Shown: one piece after another, positions 19,452 through 28,207 of the stretch
Layout of the letters: each line of letters begins with the position of its first letter
How positions within the stretch are numbered: position 1 is the first letter of the stretch
NCBI RefSeq assembly: GCF_011801145.1
Contig: NZ_CP046172.1
Span: 248,001 to 312,000, forward strand
Source of the DNA: Nocardia arthritidis
GTDB lineage: Bacteria > Actinomycetota > Actinomycetes > Mycobacteriales > Mycobacteriaceae
Direction: 5' to 3'
DNA length: 64,000 bases
Made by a program: the position numbers and the translations under genes
The notes under the pieces: generated by a model
The model's input: only the letters and a program-made list of their open reading frames with translations
What the model was told of the DNA's origin: nothing
Databases searched by the model: none

Positions 19452-19907
19452 GTGAAGCTGTCCGACGCCGAGATGGTGCGCGCCGCGATCGCCGCGGCGG
19501 GCGCCGCCGATGGCCGGGACGTCCCGGTCGGCGCGGTCGTATTCGATTCCGCCGGAAGAGAACTCGCCCGCGCCGCCAATGCGCGTGAGGCGCTCGGTGA
19601 TCCGACCGCGCACGCGGAGGTGCTCGCGCTGCGCCGCGCCGCCGCCGTGCACGGCGATGGTTGGCGGCTGGAAGACTGCACCCTCGCGGTAACCCTCGAG
19701 CCGTGCACCATGTGCGCGGGCGCGCTGGTGCTGGCCCGGGTCGGCCGCCTGGTTTTCGGCGCCTGGGAACCGAAAACCGGTGCGGTGGGCTCACTTTGGG
19801 ACGTCGTCCGGGACCGCCGCCTGAACCACCGCCCCGAGGTGCGCGGCGGCGTCCTGGAAGCCGAATGCGCCACCCTCCTGGACACCTTCTTCCGCACCCA
19901 ACGCTGA
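19452..19907 (+). CDS. tadA: tRNA-specific adenosine-34 deaminase
   Basis: 151 aa, cytidine-deaminase fold. Deaminates A34 to inosine in tRNA-Arg(ACG), present in this window at 8513. Zinc site is H54-A-E56 with the catalytic Glu, and P84-C85-x-x-C88. VPVGAVVFD and the C-terminal RGGVLEAECATLLDTFF are family features. GTG start at 19452, directly after the associated gene. Confidence 0.95.
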   Translation: MKLSDAEMVRAAIAAAGAADGRDVPVGAVVFDSAGRELARAANAREALGDPTAHAEVLALRRAAAVHGDGWRLEDCTLAVTLEPCTMCAGALVLARVGRLVFGAWEPKTGAVGSLWDVVRDRRLNHRPEVRGGVLEAECATLLDTFFRTQR

Positions 19908-20023
19908 CCCGCTTGACATCGATCACACCCACACGCGCCCCGGCAATGCCCCGAGCTCACCCCCGCATTCCGCCCCAACCAGCCGATTTAGCGATCAGCC
20001 CCCGGTCCGGTATGGTTGTCGGC

Positions 20024-20114
20024 GGTGGCGTGTCCGAGCGGCCTAAGGAGCACGCCTCGAAAGCGTGTGAGGGGTAACCCCCCTCCGAGGGTTCAAATCC
20101 CTCCGCCACCGCCA
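20024..20114 (+). tRNA. tRNA-Ser(CGA)
   Basis: 91 nt including an encoded CCA. The acceptor ggtggcg pairs with cgccacc, the anticodon loop ctcgaaa gives CGA, there is a long variable arm, and the T-arm is gggttcaaatccc. A TATGGT hexamer at 20011-20016 is a likely -10 box. Confidence 0.97.
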
Positions 20115-20152
20115 AAAAGCCCCTCATCTGTTTGCTCAGGTGAGGGGCTTTT
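20115..20152 (+). terminator. tRNA-Ser terminator
   Basis: aaaagcccctca...tgaggggctttt hairpin starting at the last base of tRNA-Ser, ending in TTTT: a canonical intrinsic terminator. Confidence 0.9.
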
Positions 20153-20189
20153 GCCTTGCCGCGGAAGGCTCGTTCGGCCTATTCCGGGG

Positions 20190-20687
20190 TCAGGGGAGGA
20201 CTTGGGGGATGAGGTCTGGGGCGATCGCGCCGACTATCAAGCCGACCAGGGCGCCTTGGAAGGCGGGGCCGAGGGCGCAGAGGGGGATGAGGGGTATGCC
20301 GATGATGGTGACGGCGCAGACGACGGCGCCGAAGATGGCTCCGCCGATCGCACCCGCTGCCGCGCCGTTGGCCAGCGGATCGTGGTTGGCCGCATTGGGA
20401 TTGGTGGTGATGTCCCGTGGGGAGGTGGCCGCCACCGGCTGTGCGTCCTCCGCGGTGGCCGGCGGCGCGACATCCGGAGTGGCAGGCCGCGTGACGACGG
20501 CGGCCGGAACCACCTGCTGAGCCGCGACGGGAACCTGCGCGGCCATCTCTACGACGGGCGCCGAGCGTGGTGCGACAACGGGGGCTTCGGCCGAAGCTGT
20601 TCCCGCGCCCGCGAAGGTTACCGCGACTGCCAGCGGCAATGCCGCGATGAGAGCGCTTCGACCGATTTTGGCAATAGTCCGACGCAT
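20190..20687 (-). CDS. Secreted/membrane-anchored protein, unknown function
   Basis: About 165 aa. Signal peptide (MRRTIAKIGRSALIAALPLAVAVTFAGAGTASA), a Val/Pro/Ala-rich middle, then a hydrophobic Gly/Ala-rich C-terminal segment (ANGAAAGAIGGAIFGAVVCAV...) that could form a glycine-zipper-like membrane hairpin. The same layout recurs in the protein at 52528. Start at the ATG 20687, which begins the signal peptide; 'ggagg' lies 12 bases upstream. Function unknown. Confidence 0.75.
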   Translation of the reverse strand: MRRTIAKIGRSALIAALPLAVAVTFAGAGTASAEAPVVAPRSAPVVEMAAQVPVAAQQVVPAAVVTRPATPDVAPPATAEDAQPVAATSPRDITTNPNAANHDPLANGAAAGAIGGAIFGAVVCAVTIIGIPLIPLCALGPAFQGALVGLIVGAIAPDLIPQVLP

Positions 20688-20843
20688 GATCTTCTCAATC
20701 CTCCAGACCCCCGCGCACGCTGAAATATTTTGGCGTGCAGAAAGTTTCACGTTGCGAATGACAACGATCATGTTGTATCCGATCCCGTTCGCCGAAACAA
20801 GCCCCGGATGTTCCCATACGTGGTATGCCACCAACCAGCATCT

Positions 20844-22130
20844 TCAGGCGGAAGATGCGCTGTGGTCCCCGTGCTTCGGCAGCGGGGCGACCCGCCGGGT
20901 CGTGGTGAGCAGGGCGGCCGCGACGAATACCCCGAGAATCGCCAAACCCGTTGTCCCGACCGGGAATAGGCCGTCGCGCCAGATCAGGTACACGCTGCCC
21001 GCGGCGAGTAGCGCACCGGTGAGGGTGGCGGCGGACGAGGTGCGGGCGGCGTAGCGGGCGCAGAACAGATCCCAGCCGGTCGCTGCCCGGACGACACCGG
21101 CGAGCACGATGCCGCAGCCGAGAATCCACAGCGGCCGGGTGAGCCACCAGGTGCGCGGGTCGCTCGGCAGCAGCGGCGCCGGAGTGAGCAGTGCGGCGCC
21201 GGTGACCATGGCGATCACCGGCACATGCCACAGGTAGATCGTCATCAGCCGGGCCACCACATAGGCGATGACGCGGCGCGGCCGTCCGCGCGGTTCCCAT
21301 CCGGCTGCCCGGCGGTCGAGCGCCGTGAACACGGCGAACTGAATCGCGGCCAGCACCGACACCGCCGTTGTCGGCGGCGCCAGGTTGGACACCTGCGCAT
21401 CGGCCACCCCGAACATCGTCGGCGGGTACGGCCCGGCGAACACCAGCACCCCGAGTGCCGCGCTCGCCAGCAGCGCGAACCCGAACAGGGCCGCATCTGG
21501 GACATCGCGAAATAGCTTGCGCGCGTGCATGATTCCGAGCTGATGGCAGAACAGCCAGACGAAGATCAGATTCCATTCCGCCAGATATCCGGCCCCGCCG
21601 AAGCGCGCCGCATCCACCAGTAGCGAACAGCCGAGCAGTGCGACCGGCAACAACCAGGCCGAGCGGTCGTGCACCCGAACGGCAAACGGCGCCGCGGCCG
21701 TCGCGAGCAGATATACGGCGAGGAACCACAGCGGGCTGGCGATCACATGCGCCGCGGTGCGGGCCAACTGCTCGGAATCGATGCGCAGCAGCCAGACCAC
21801 GGGCGCGAGCACCGCGATCAGCGCCACCATGGGCGTGGTCAGCCTACGTGCCCGTTGGCCGAGGTATGTTCCGAGCGTCCCGCCCTGCGCCCGCCACCGG
21901 TCCACGATCAACGTGTTCGCGAATCCGCCCGCCAGGAAGAACAGCGGCATCACCTGCAGCAGCCAGGTGGCCACCCAGATCGGACGGCCGTGCAGCGTCG
22001 CGTCGCCGCGCACCGTGCCGCCGTTGACCGTCACGCGGATCGAAATCCAGTGCACGACAACGACAACCGCGATCGAGCCGACCCGGAGCAGATCGACGCT
22101 CCAACTGCGTCGACCGATCCCGGTCGCCAT
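20844..22130 (-). CDS. Acyltransferase-3 family membrane protein
   Basis: About 428 aa with around ten membrane spans. The first span SVDLLRVGSIAVVVVVHWISI carries the conserved Arg and His of acyltransferase-3 proteins (OafA/WecH type), which O-acylate sugars or lipids at the cell surface. MPLFFLAGGFANTL and LWFLAVYLL are further family motifs. Start uncertain between ATG 22130 and GTG 22160. Substrate unknown; nearby envelope genes make a cell-wall glycan or lipid plausible. Confidence 0.85.
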   Translation of the reverse strand: MATGIGRRSWSVDLLRVGSIAVVVVVHWISIRVTVNGGTVRGDATLHGRPIWVATWLLQVMPLFFLAGGFANTLIVDRWRAQGGTLGTYLGQRARRLTTPMVALIAVLAPVVWLLRIDSEQLARTAAHVIASPLWFLAVYLLATAAAPFAVRVHDRSAWLLPVALLGCSLLVDAARFGGAGYLAEWNLIFVWLFCHQLGIMHARKLFRDVPDAALFGFALLASAALGVLVFAGPYPPTMFGVADAQVSNLAPPTTAVSVLAAIQFAVFTALDRRAAGWEPRGRPRRVIAYVVARLMTIYLWHVPVIAMVTGAALLTPAPLLPSDPRTWWLTRPLWILGCGIVLAGVVRAATGWDLFCARYAARTSSAATLTGALLAAGSVYLIWRDGLFPVGTTGLAILGVFVAAALLTTTRRVAPLPKHGDHSASSA

Positions 22131-22292
22131 CCCCGGATACCCGGCGCGCGCCGTGGCCACAATCGAGGTTTACCTTGCCGGGCTGAACGCCAGGTGAATG
22201 CCGTACGGCGCGTCGCGCACCGGATCCGGCGAATCCGCCGGTACGCCATCGCCGCGGTTGGGACAATCGCCGCAACGGTGAAGGAGACGGCC

Positions 22293-22502
22293 ATGAAGTT
22301 CGGCAAGACCGGGAGCGTACTCGTCTTCATCTGGCTGGTGATCGGTTTCATCGCGGCCGCGCAGCGGCACTACTTCGACAGCGGCCCGATCACCTGCGCG
22401 AGTTTCGGCAACATCGCGTTGACGATAGTTTCCGGCCCGCTGAACTATATGGGCGTCAATCCGCATCTCGGCAATTGCGAACTGCCGCAGCCGAGTCAGT
22501 GA
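22293..22502 (+). CDS. Small single-span membrane protein, tandem paralogue 1
   Basis: 69 aa. ATG 22293 follows 'gaaggagacggcc'. One N-terminal transmembrane helix (SVLVFIWLVIGFIAAA), then an extracytoplasmic-looking tail with two Cys and the invariant ending GPLNYMGVNPH...C-ELPQPSQ. First of three tandem related genes (22572 and 22884). I do not recognise a characterised family. Confidence 0.8.
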   Translation: MKFGKTGSVLVFIWLVIGFIAAAQRHYFDSGPITCASFGNIALTIVSGPLNYMGVNPHLGNCELPQPSQ

Positions 22503-22571
22503 TCGAATCCGGATAAGGCTCCGATTCCGGGGTATCCGCCGAACAAGATTCGGAAAGGATGCGATGACACC

Positions 22572-22811
22572 ATGTACCGTCGAGACACGTGGGCAGGGCG
22601 TGACGCATCGGTGCGCCTCGGTAGTTTGATTGTGCTCATCTGGCTGGTTATCGGTGTGATAGCAGCAGGTCAGCGCCATTATTTCGATAACAGGCCGACC
22701 AACTGCGCCGGTGTCGGCACCATCGTCGTGACGATCATCGCCGGGCCGCTCAACTATGCGGGCGTGAACCCCAAGATCGCCGATTGCAATGTGCCGCAAC
22801 CCAGTCAGTAA
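22572..22811 (+). CDS. Small single-span membrane protein, tandem paralogue 2
   Basis: 79 aa, closest to paralogue 1 after an N-terminal extension of about ten residues: VLIWLVIGVIAAGQRHYFDN, TNCAGVGTI, GPLNYAGVNP, VPQPSQ. The leader 'ggaaaggatgcgatgacacc' before the ATG is nearly repeated before paralogue 3, showing the duplication includes the translation start region. Confidence 0.8.
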   Translation: MYRRDTWAGRDASVRLGSLIVLIWLVIGVIAAGQRHYFDNRPTNCAGVGTIVVTIIAGPLNYAGVNPKIADCNVPQPSQ

Positions 22812-22883
22812 CGAGCCAGGGGTATTCCACGAGCACGCTGGGTATCCGATCGGTAGGTGCGTGTGAAAGGACGCGATGCCATC

Positions 22884-23141
22884 ATGACGAGTCGAGATAT
22901 CCGCCCGCGATGGCTGCGTCAGCGGAATACGTACGAGCGCAGGCGCGTATTGGGCGCGATCGTGTTGATTTGGATCCTGATCGGTCTGGTCGCGGCCGCG
23001 CAGCGCAACTACCTCGATCATCCGACGATGACCTGCCCGACCATCGGCACCATTGCGGTGAATATCGTTGCGGGTCCATTGAATTACCTCGGAGTGAATC
23101 CGCACATCACCGATTGCCATCTGCCGCAACCGAGTCAGTAG
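22884..23141 (+). CDS. Small single-span membrane protein, tandem paralogue 3
   Basis: 85 aa with a longer basic N-terminus (RDIRPRWLRQRNTYERRR) before the membrane helix IVLIWILIGLVAAAQRNYLD, then TMTCPTIGTI, GPLNYLGVNPHITDC and LPQPSQ. ATG 22884 is selected by comparison with paralogue 2; an in-frame GTG at 22857 would add nine residues. Followed by a bidirectional terminator. Confidence 0.78.
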   Translation: MTSRDIRPRWLRQRNTYERRRVLGAIVLIWILIGLVAAAQRNYLDHPTMTCPTIGTIAVNIVAGPLNYLGVNPHITDCHLPQPSQ

Positions 23142-23158
23142 TTAGATAACCGAAATCG

Positions 23159-23192
23159 GCTCGCCCGCAGCTGAATAGGGCTGCGGGCGAGC
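23159..23192. terminator. Bidirectional terminator
   Basis: 13-bp perfect arms (gctcgcccgcagc) around 'tgaatagg', between the convergent tandem-paralogue operon and the MMPL gene. Confidence 0.85.
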
Positions 23193-23199
23193 TGATCGG

Positions 23200-25506
23200 C
23201 TAGCGGTGCACCGGTTCCGGAGCTGCCGATGACTGTTTTCTGCGCAGCTCATGCAGTTTCGCGCCCTCCACATCGATATCCGGCAGAATCCGGTCCAGCC
23301 ACTTCGGAATCCACCACGCCTTGTCGCCCATCAGCGCCAGCAGTGATGGGATCAACACCATGCGGACGAGGAACGCGTCGAACAGCACGCCCGCCGCCAG
23401 CGCGAAACCCATTGATTTCGCGGTCGCGTCGGTTTCCAGCAGGAACGAGCCGAAGACCGAGATCATGATGATGGCCGCCGAGGTCACCACCCGAGCGCCG
23501 TGGTGGTAGCCGCTGATCATCGCCTCGGTGGGCGGTTTGCCGTGTACGTACTCCTCGCGCATTCGGGTCACCAGGAACACCTGGTAGTCCATGGCGAGGC
23601 CGAATACCAAGCCGATCAACATGATCGGCAGGAAGCTGACGATCGGCCGGGGTTCGGCGATCAGGCCGAATTTGCCCTGCTGGAAGATCAGCACGGTCGC
23701 GCCGAAGGTGGCCGCCATCGAGAGCAGGAAGCCGAGCGCGGCGGTCAACGGCACCAGCAGCGACCGGAACACCAGGATCAGCAGGATGAACGCGGCGCCC
23801 GCGACGATCGCGAGATACGGCAGGATCTTGCTGAGCAGCGCGTTGTCCACGTCGGCATAGATGGCGGTGGTTCCGGTGATGCCGTATTCCATCCCGTATT
23901 CGGACTTCAGCGCACCCTCCGCGTTCCGGGCGTCGCGCACCAGATCCTTCGTATCCTGATTGTTCGGGCCGGTTTTCGGCACGCCGTCGAGCAGCGCGCC
24001 CGCCCCGTCCCGGCTCATCGTCGGCTCGGTGACGTAGTCCATATCCGGGTAGGACATCAGCTTGTCCCGCAGCGCGGTGAGCGCCGCCGCCCGGCGATCG
24101 GGTGCCACATTCGTAAGGTCAACGGCCACTTGCAGTTTGCCGTTCGCGCCCTCGCCGAATCCGGCGGTCCGCAGCTCGTACGCCTTGCGCACCGTCGAAC
24201 TCTTCGGCATCGAGTCCTCGCCGGGCAGACCGAGATTCATACCGGTGGCGGGCGCGGCGAGCAGCGCGAGCACCAGCACGCTGAGGATCAGCGCGACGGC
24301 GGGCGCCTTGCCGATCAGCCGGGCGAAACGCATACCGTTGGTGATCGAGGTGTCGTCCTCGGGATCGTGTTGGGCGATGAACGGCAGCTTCGGCGTGAAC
24401 AGGAAGCGGCCGAACGCACCGAGCAGCGCCGGCATCAGCGTGATAGCGGTGAGCACCGCGAAGCCCGCGGCGATCGCGCCGCCGAGGCCCATGAACGTCA
24501 GGAACCTGATCCCGACGATGCTCAGCCCGACCAGCGCGATGATCACCGTCAGGCCCGCGAACACCACGGCGGAGCCGGCGGTGCCGAGTGCGGTGCCCGC
24601 CGCCTCCTCGGGTGAATCCTGCACTGCCAGTTCGTGTTTGTAGCGCGAGACGATGAACAGCGCATAGTCGATGGACAGCGCGATGCCGATCATCGACGCC
24701 AGGAAGGTGGTGAAGCTCGGCACCGAAATCACCGAGGTGCCGATGAAGATCAGTGACATGGCCGCGCCGAGCCCGACCACGGCGGTGAGGATGGGGACGA
24801 ACGCCGCGACGATCGCGCCGAACGCGACGATCATCACCACCAGCGCCACACCCATGCCGATCAGCTCGGCCTTACCGGACGGCTGCTGCTGTTCCATCGC
24901 GACGGTGCCGCTCAACTCGACCTGTAGCCCGGCCGCGCGGGCATCGTCGGCCACGTCGTAGGCGGCCTTGCGGTCGTCGGCGGTGACGTCGGTGATCTCC
25001 TTGATGGTGAACGGAACATTCAGCACCGCAACCGAATCCGGATCGGTCCTGTTCAGCACGTTCACCGGCGCGCCACTGCATTTCGAGACGAAGGAGCTCG
25101 CGGTGCGGTCCTCGCCGAGGCAGCCCATCGCCTCGGCCGCGGTGAGCGGGCTGACCAGCGGCTTGGCGTGATCGACGATCCCGAGCTGGTTCAGCTTGTC
25201 GACCAGCGCCGCGACCGTCGCCCGATTGGCCGGGTCGGTCAGCTTCTGGCCGGGCGGCGCGGCGATCACGTAGGTGCCGGTTACCGCGCCGAACTGGAAT
25301 CCCTGTGACATGCCGGGGAAGTGTTTGTCCAGGATTTCGGTGGCCCGCTGGGAGGGCAGGTTCGGGATATTGAAGTCGTTCGTCATCGGCTTCTGCAGTT
25401 GGCCGCTGAGCGCGCCGAGTACGGCCAGCATCAGCAGCCATACCGGCAGCACGATCCATTTCCGACGAAAGGCGAACTTGCCCCACCGATACAGATAGAC
25501 GGACAC
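23200..25506 (-). CDS. MMPL family transporter (copy 1)
   Basis: 768 aa, RND-superfamily lipid/drug transporter with about 12 membrane helices and two extracytoplasmic loop domains. Proton-relay Asp-Tyr pairs are present in both halves: GIALSIDYALFIVSRYKHEL and GLAMDYQVFLVTRMREEY. The GTG at 25506 (VSVYLYRWGKFAFRRKW) has 'ctaggagaaacc' upstream, and the same start occurs in copy 2. Exports lipids or other hydrophobic compounds to the envelope by family knowledge; cargo unknown. Highly similar to the neighbouring copy, so a tandem duplication. The terminator hairpin at 25642 lies between the two. Confidence 0.95.
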   Translation of the reverse strand: MSVYLYRWGKFAFRRKWIVLPVWLLMLAVLGALSGQLQKPMTNDFNIPNLPSQRATEILDKHFPGMSQGFQFGAVTGTYVIAAPPGQKLTDPANRATVAALVDKLNQLGIVDHAKPLVSPLTAAEAMGCLGEDRTASSFVSKCSGAPVNVLNRTDPDSVAVLNVPFTIKEITDVTADDRKAAYDVADDARAAGLQVELSGTVAMEQQQPSGKAELIGMGVALVVMIVAFGAIVAAFVPILTAVVGLGAAMSLIFIGTSVISVPSFTTFLASMIGIALSIDYALFIVSRYKHELAVQDSPEEAAGTALGTAGSAVVFAGLTVIIALVGLSIVGIRFLTFMGLGGAIAAGFAVLTAITLMPALLGAFGRFLFTPKLPFIAQHDPEDDTSITNGMRFARLIGKAPAVALILSVLVLALLAAPATGMNLGLPGEDSMPKSSTVRKAYELRTAGFGEGANGKLQVAVDLTNVAPDRRAAALTALRDKLMSYPDMDYVTEPTMSRDGAGALLDGVPKTGPNNQDTKDLVRDARNAEGALKSEYGMEYGITGTTAIYADVDNALLSKILPYLAIVAGAAFILLILVFRSLLVPLTAALGFLLSMAATFGATVLIFQQGKFGLIAEPRPIVSFLPIMLIGLVFGLAMDYQVFLVTRMREEYVHGKPPTEAMISGYHHGARVVTSAAIIMISVFGSFLLETDATAKSMGFALAAGVLFDAFLVRMVLIPSLLALMGDKAWWIPKWLDRILPDIDVEGAKLHELRRKQSSAAPEPVHR

Positions 25507-25641
25507 GGTTTCTCCTAGCGGTAGCCGGGGTCGTGCTGTTCGGTCTGTAGAGAACTCTCGCGGAGCGAATTCCGCGGGTGAGGCGGAACAAGTTCTGAGT
25601 CTGCTGCGCGGTTGCCACAAGATCAAGAGCCGTGCACGCGA

Positions 25642-25673
25642 AACGCCCCCGCACCAAGGGGTGCGGGGGCGTT
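25642..25673. terminator. Terminator between the two MMPL genes
   Basis: aacgcccccgcacc-aagg-complement, 14-bp perfect arms, just downstream of copy 2 (minus strand). Suggests copy 1 has its own promoter in 25507-25641. Confidence 0.85.
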
Positions 25674-25689
25674 GTCGACTACTGCACGG

Positions 25690-27999
25690 TCAGACGTGCA
25701 CCGGCTCCTCGATGGGCCGGGCCGAGCGCTGCTGCAGTTCGCGCAGCTTGGTGCCCTCGATATCGATATTCGGCAGGATCCGGTCCAGCCACTTCGGCAT
25801 CCACCATGCCCATTTGCCCATGAGCACCAGCAGCGACGGGATCAGCACCATGCGGACCACGAACGCGTCCAGCAGCACGCCCGCGGCCAGCGCGAAGCCC
25901 ATCGACTTGGCGGTGACATCGGATTCCAGCAGGAAGCCGCCGAATACCGAGATCATGATGATCGCCGCCGAGGTGACGACGCGCGCACCGTGGTGGTAAC
26001 CGCTGATCATCGCCTCCTTCGGCGACTTGCCGCGCACGTACTCCTCACGCATCCGGGTCACCAGGAACACCTGGTAATCCATCGCGAGACCGAATACCAA
26101 GCCGATCAACATGATCGGCAGGAAGCTGATCAGCGGATGCGGATCGGCGATCAGGCCGAGCTTGCCCTCCTGGAAGATCAGCACGGTCGCGCCGAAGGTG
26201 GCCGCCATCGAGAGCAGGAAGCCGAGCGCGGCGGTGAGTGGCACCAGGATGGACCGGAACACCAGCACCAGCAGGATGAACGCGGCTCCCGCGACGATCG
26301 CCATATATGGCGCGATCTTGCTCAGCAGCACATCGGAGACATCCGCGTAGATGGCGGTGGTTCCGGTGACGCCGTATTCGATGCCGTACTTGTCCTTCAG
26401 CGCGCCCTCGGCGTCGCGGGCGTGTTTGACCAGGTCCTGGGTCGCCTGATTATTCGGCCCGGACTTCGGCACGCCGCTCATCAGCGCGCCCGCGCCGTCC
26501 TCGCTCTTCTTCGGCGCGGTGACATAGTCCATACCGTCGTAGGCGGCGAGTTTGTCGTGCAGGTCGGTGAGCGCGGCGTCGCGCTGGTCGGGCGCCACGT
26601 TGCTCAGGTCGACCGCCACCTGCAAGATGCCGTTGCTTCCCTCGCCGAAACCATCCTTGCGCAGGTCGTATGCCTTGCGGATGGTGGTGTTCTTCGGCTG
26701 GCTGTCGTCGCCGGGCAGGCCGAGGTTGATGCCGGCGGCCGGTGCGGCGAGGCCGCCGAGGACGAGGATGCTCAGGATCAGCGCGACGGCGGGCGCCTTG
26801 CCGATCAGGCGGGCGACACGCATGCCGTTGGTGACGACGGCGTCGTTCTCCGGGTCGTGCCTGGCGACGAACGGGATCTTCGGCTTGAACAGGAAGCGGC
26901 CGAACGCGCCCATGATGGCGGGCAGCAGTGTGGTCGCGACCAGGATCGCGAAGAACGCCGCGACCGCGCCGCCGAGGCCCATCCAGGTCAGGAAGCTGAC
27001 GCCGACGATGCTGAGGCCGACCAGCGCGATGATCACGGTCATACCGGCGAACACCACCGCCGAACCCGCGGTGCCGATCGCGACACCGGCCGCCTCTTCC
27101 GGCGAATCCTGAACGGACAGTTCGTGTTTGTAGCGGGAGACGATGAACAGCGCGTAGTCGATGGACAGCGCGATACCGATCATCGAACCGAGGATCAGGG
27201 TGAAGCTCGGGATATTGATCACCGAGGTGCCCATGAAGATCAGCGAGGATGCGGCGCCGACGCCGATGATGCCGGTCAGGATCGGCACGAACGCGGCGAT
27301 CAGCGCGCCGAAGGCGACCATCATGGTGATGAAGGCGACGAGGTAGCCGAGCTGTTCGGCCTGGCCGCTCGAGCCCGCGCCCGGCTTCATCGCGATGGTG
27401 CCGGACATCTCGACGGTCAGCCCGGCGTTGCGGGCTTCAGCGGCGATGTCGTACGCGGCGGTGCGGTCGGCGTCGGTGACGTCGGTGAATTTCTTGATGC
27501 CGAACGGCACATTCAGCACGGCCACCGCGTCCTGCTTGTCCTGGCTCAGCACCGAGAGCGGGGCGGCGCTGCAGCGGGAGCGGAAGTCGTCGCCGGCGCG
27601 ATCGGCGCTGACGCAGCCCATCTGTTCGGCGATGGCGACCGGGTTGGCCAGCGGCTTGCTGTGGTCGACGATGTCGAGGCCGCCGAGTTTGGCGATGAAC
27701 GCGTCGATCGCGGCGCGGTTGGCCGGGTCGGTGAGCTTCTGGCCCGCGGGTGCGCCGATGACGTAGGTGCCGGTCACCGCGTCGGCCTTGAATCCGGCGG
27801 ACATGCCGGGGAAGTGTTTGTCGAGGATCTGGGTGGCCCGCTCGGACGGGAGGTTCGGCAGCGAGAAGTCGTCGCTAGACGATTTTTTCAGCCCGAAGCC
27901 GAGGGCGCCGAGCAGCACGAACAGCAGAAGCCAGACGGGGAGTACTACCCATTTCCTGCGGAAAGCGAACTTTCCCCATCTGTAGAGATATACGGACAC
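25690..27999 (-). CDS. MMPL family transporter (copy 2)
   Basis: 769 aa, nearly collinear with copy 1: same opening VSVYLYRWGKFAFRRKW, same Asp-Tyr pairs (ALSIDYALFIVSRYKHEL, LAMDYQVFLVTRMREEY) and a C-terminus ending in an Arg/Gln-rich tail. The GTG at 27999 follows 'ccaggagaaccgc'. Divergent from a TetR gene; the intergenic palindrome at 28115-28140 is a likely operator. Differences between the copies concentrate in the two external loop domains, which would alter cargo. Confidence 0.95.
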   Translation of the reverse strand: MSVYLYRWGKFAFRRKWVVLPVWLLLFVLLGALGFGLKKSSSDDFSLPNLPSERATQILDKHFPGMSAGFKADAVTGTYVIGAPAGQKLTDPANRAAIDAFIAKLGGLDIVDHSKPLANPVAIAEQMGCVSADRAGDDFRSRCSAAPLSVLSQDKQDAVAVLNVPFGIKKFTDVTDADRTAAYDIAAEARNAGLTVEMSGTIAMKPGAGSSGQAEQLGYLVAFITMMVAFGALIAAFVPILTGIIGVGAASSLIFMGTSVINIPSFTLILGSMIGIALSIDYALFIVSRYKHELSVQDSPEEAAGVAIGTAGSAVVFAGMTVIIALVGLSIVGVSFLTWMGLGGAVAAFFAILVATTLLPAIMGAFGRFLFKPKIPFVARHDPENDAVVTNGMRVARLIGKAPAVALILSILVLGGLAAPAAGINLGLPGDDSQPKNTTIRKAYDLRKDGFGEGSNGILQVAVDLSNVAPDQRDAALTDLHDKLAAYDGMDYVTAPKKSEDGAGALMSGVPKSGPNNQATQDLVKHARDAEGALKDKYGIEYGVTGTTAIYADVSDVLLSKIAPYMAIVAGAAFILLVLVFRSILVPLTAALGFLLSMAATFGATVLIFQEGKLGLIADPHPLISFLPIMLIGLVFGLAMDYQVFLVTRMREEYVRGKSPKEAMISGYHHGARVVTSAAIIMISVFGGFLLESDVTAKSMGFALAAGVLLDAFVVRMVLIPSLLVLMGKWAWWMPKWLDRILPNIDIEGTKLRELQQRSARPIEEPVHV

Positions 28000-28114
28000 G
28001 CGGTTCTCCTGGCGATATGACTGGGGGGACGTGCTGGGACAGAGCTCGTAGACAGCTCCCTCGCGAGGACCGCCCTGCTGGCCTCGCCTCCACATAACGC
28101 TTCTGCCTACCGTG

Positions 28115-28140
28115 CGGTTGGTAGACTAACCGGAGGTTAA
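28115..28140. promoter_or_regulatory. Candidate TetR operator between MMPL and TetR genes
   Basis: Two overlapping inverted repeats: ggttggtagactaacc (28116-28131, imperfect) and TAACC-gga-GGTTA (28127-28139, perfect). They share the AACC half-site, giving three alternating GGTT/AACC half-sites in 25 bp, in the 208-bp divergent promoter region. Typical of TetR autoregulation plus control of the divergent transporter. Confidence 0.6.
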
Positions 28141-28207
28141 GTGGAGGCACAACCTCAATTTCGGTGGCTCTACCGGTTCGGGGCGTGCGTGATGAGAGGA
28201 TCGTCTA

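Noticed and set aside
25612..28020. 802-codon + strand frame opposite the second MMPL gene
   Set aside because: Pure antisense of a clear transporter, with repetitive Arg/Asp/His/Gln composition.
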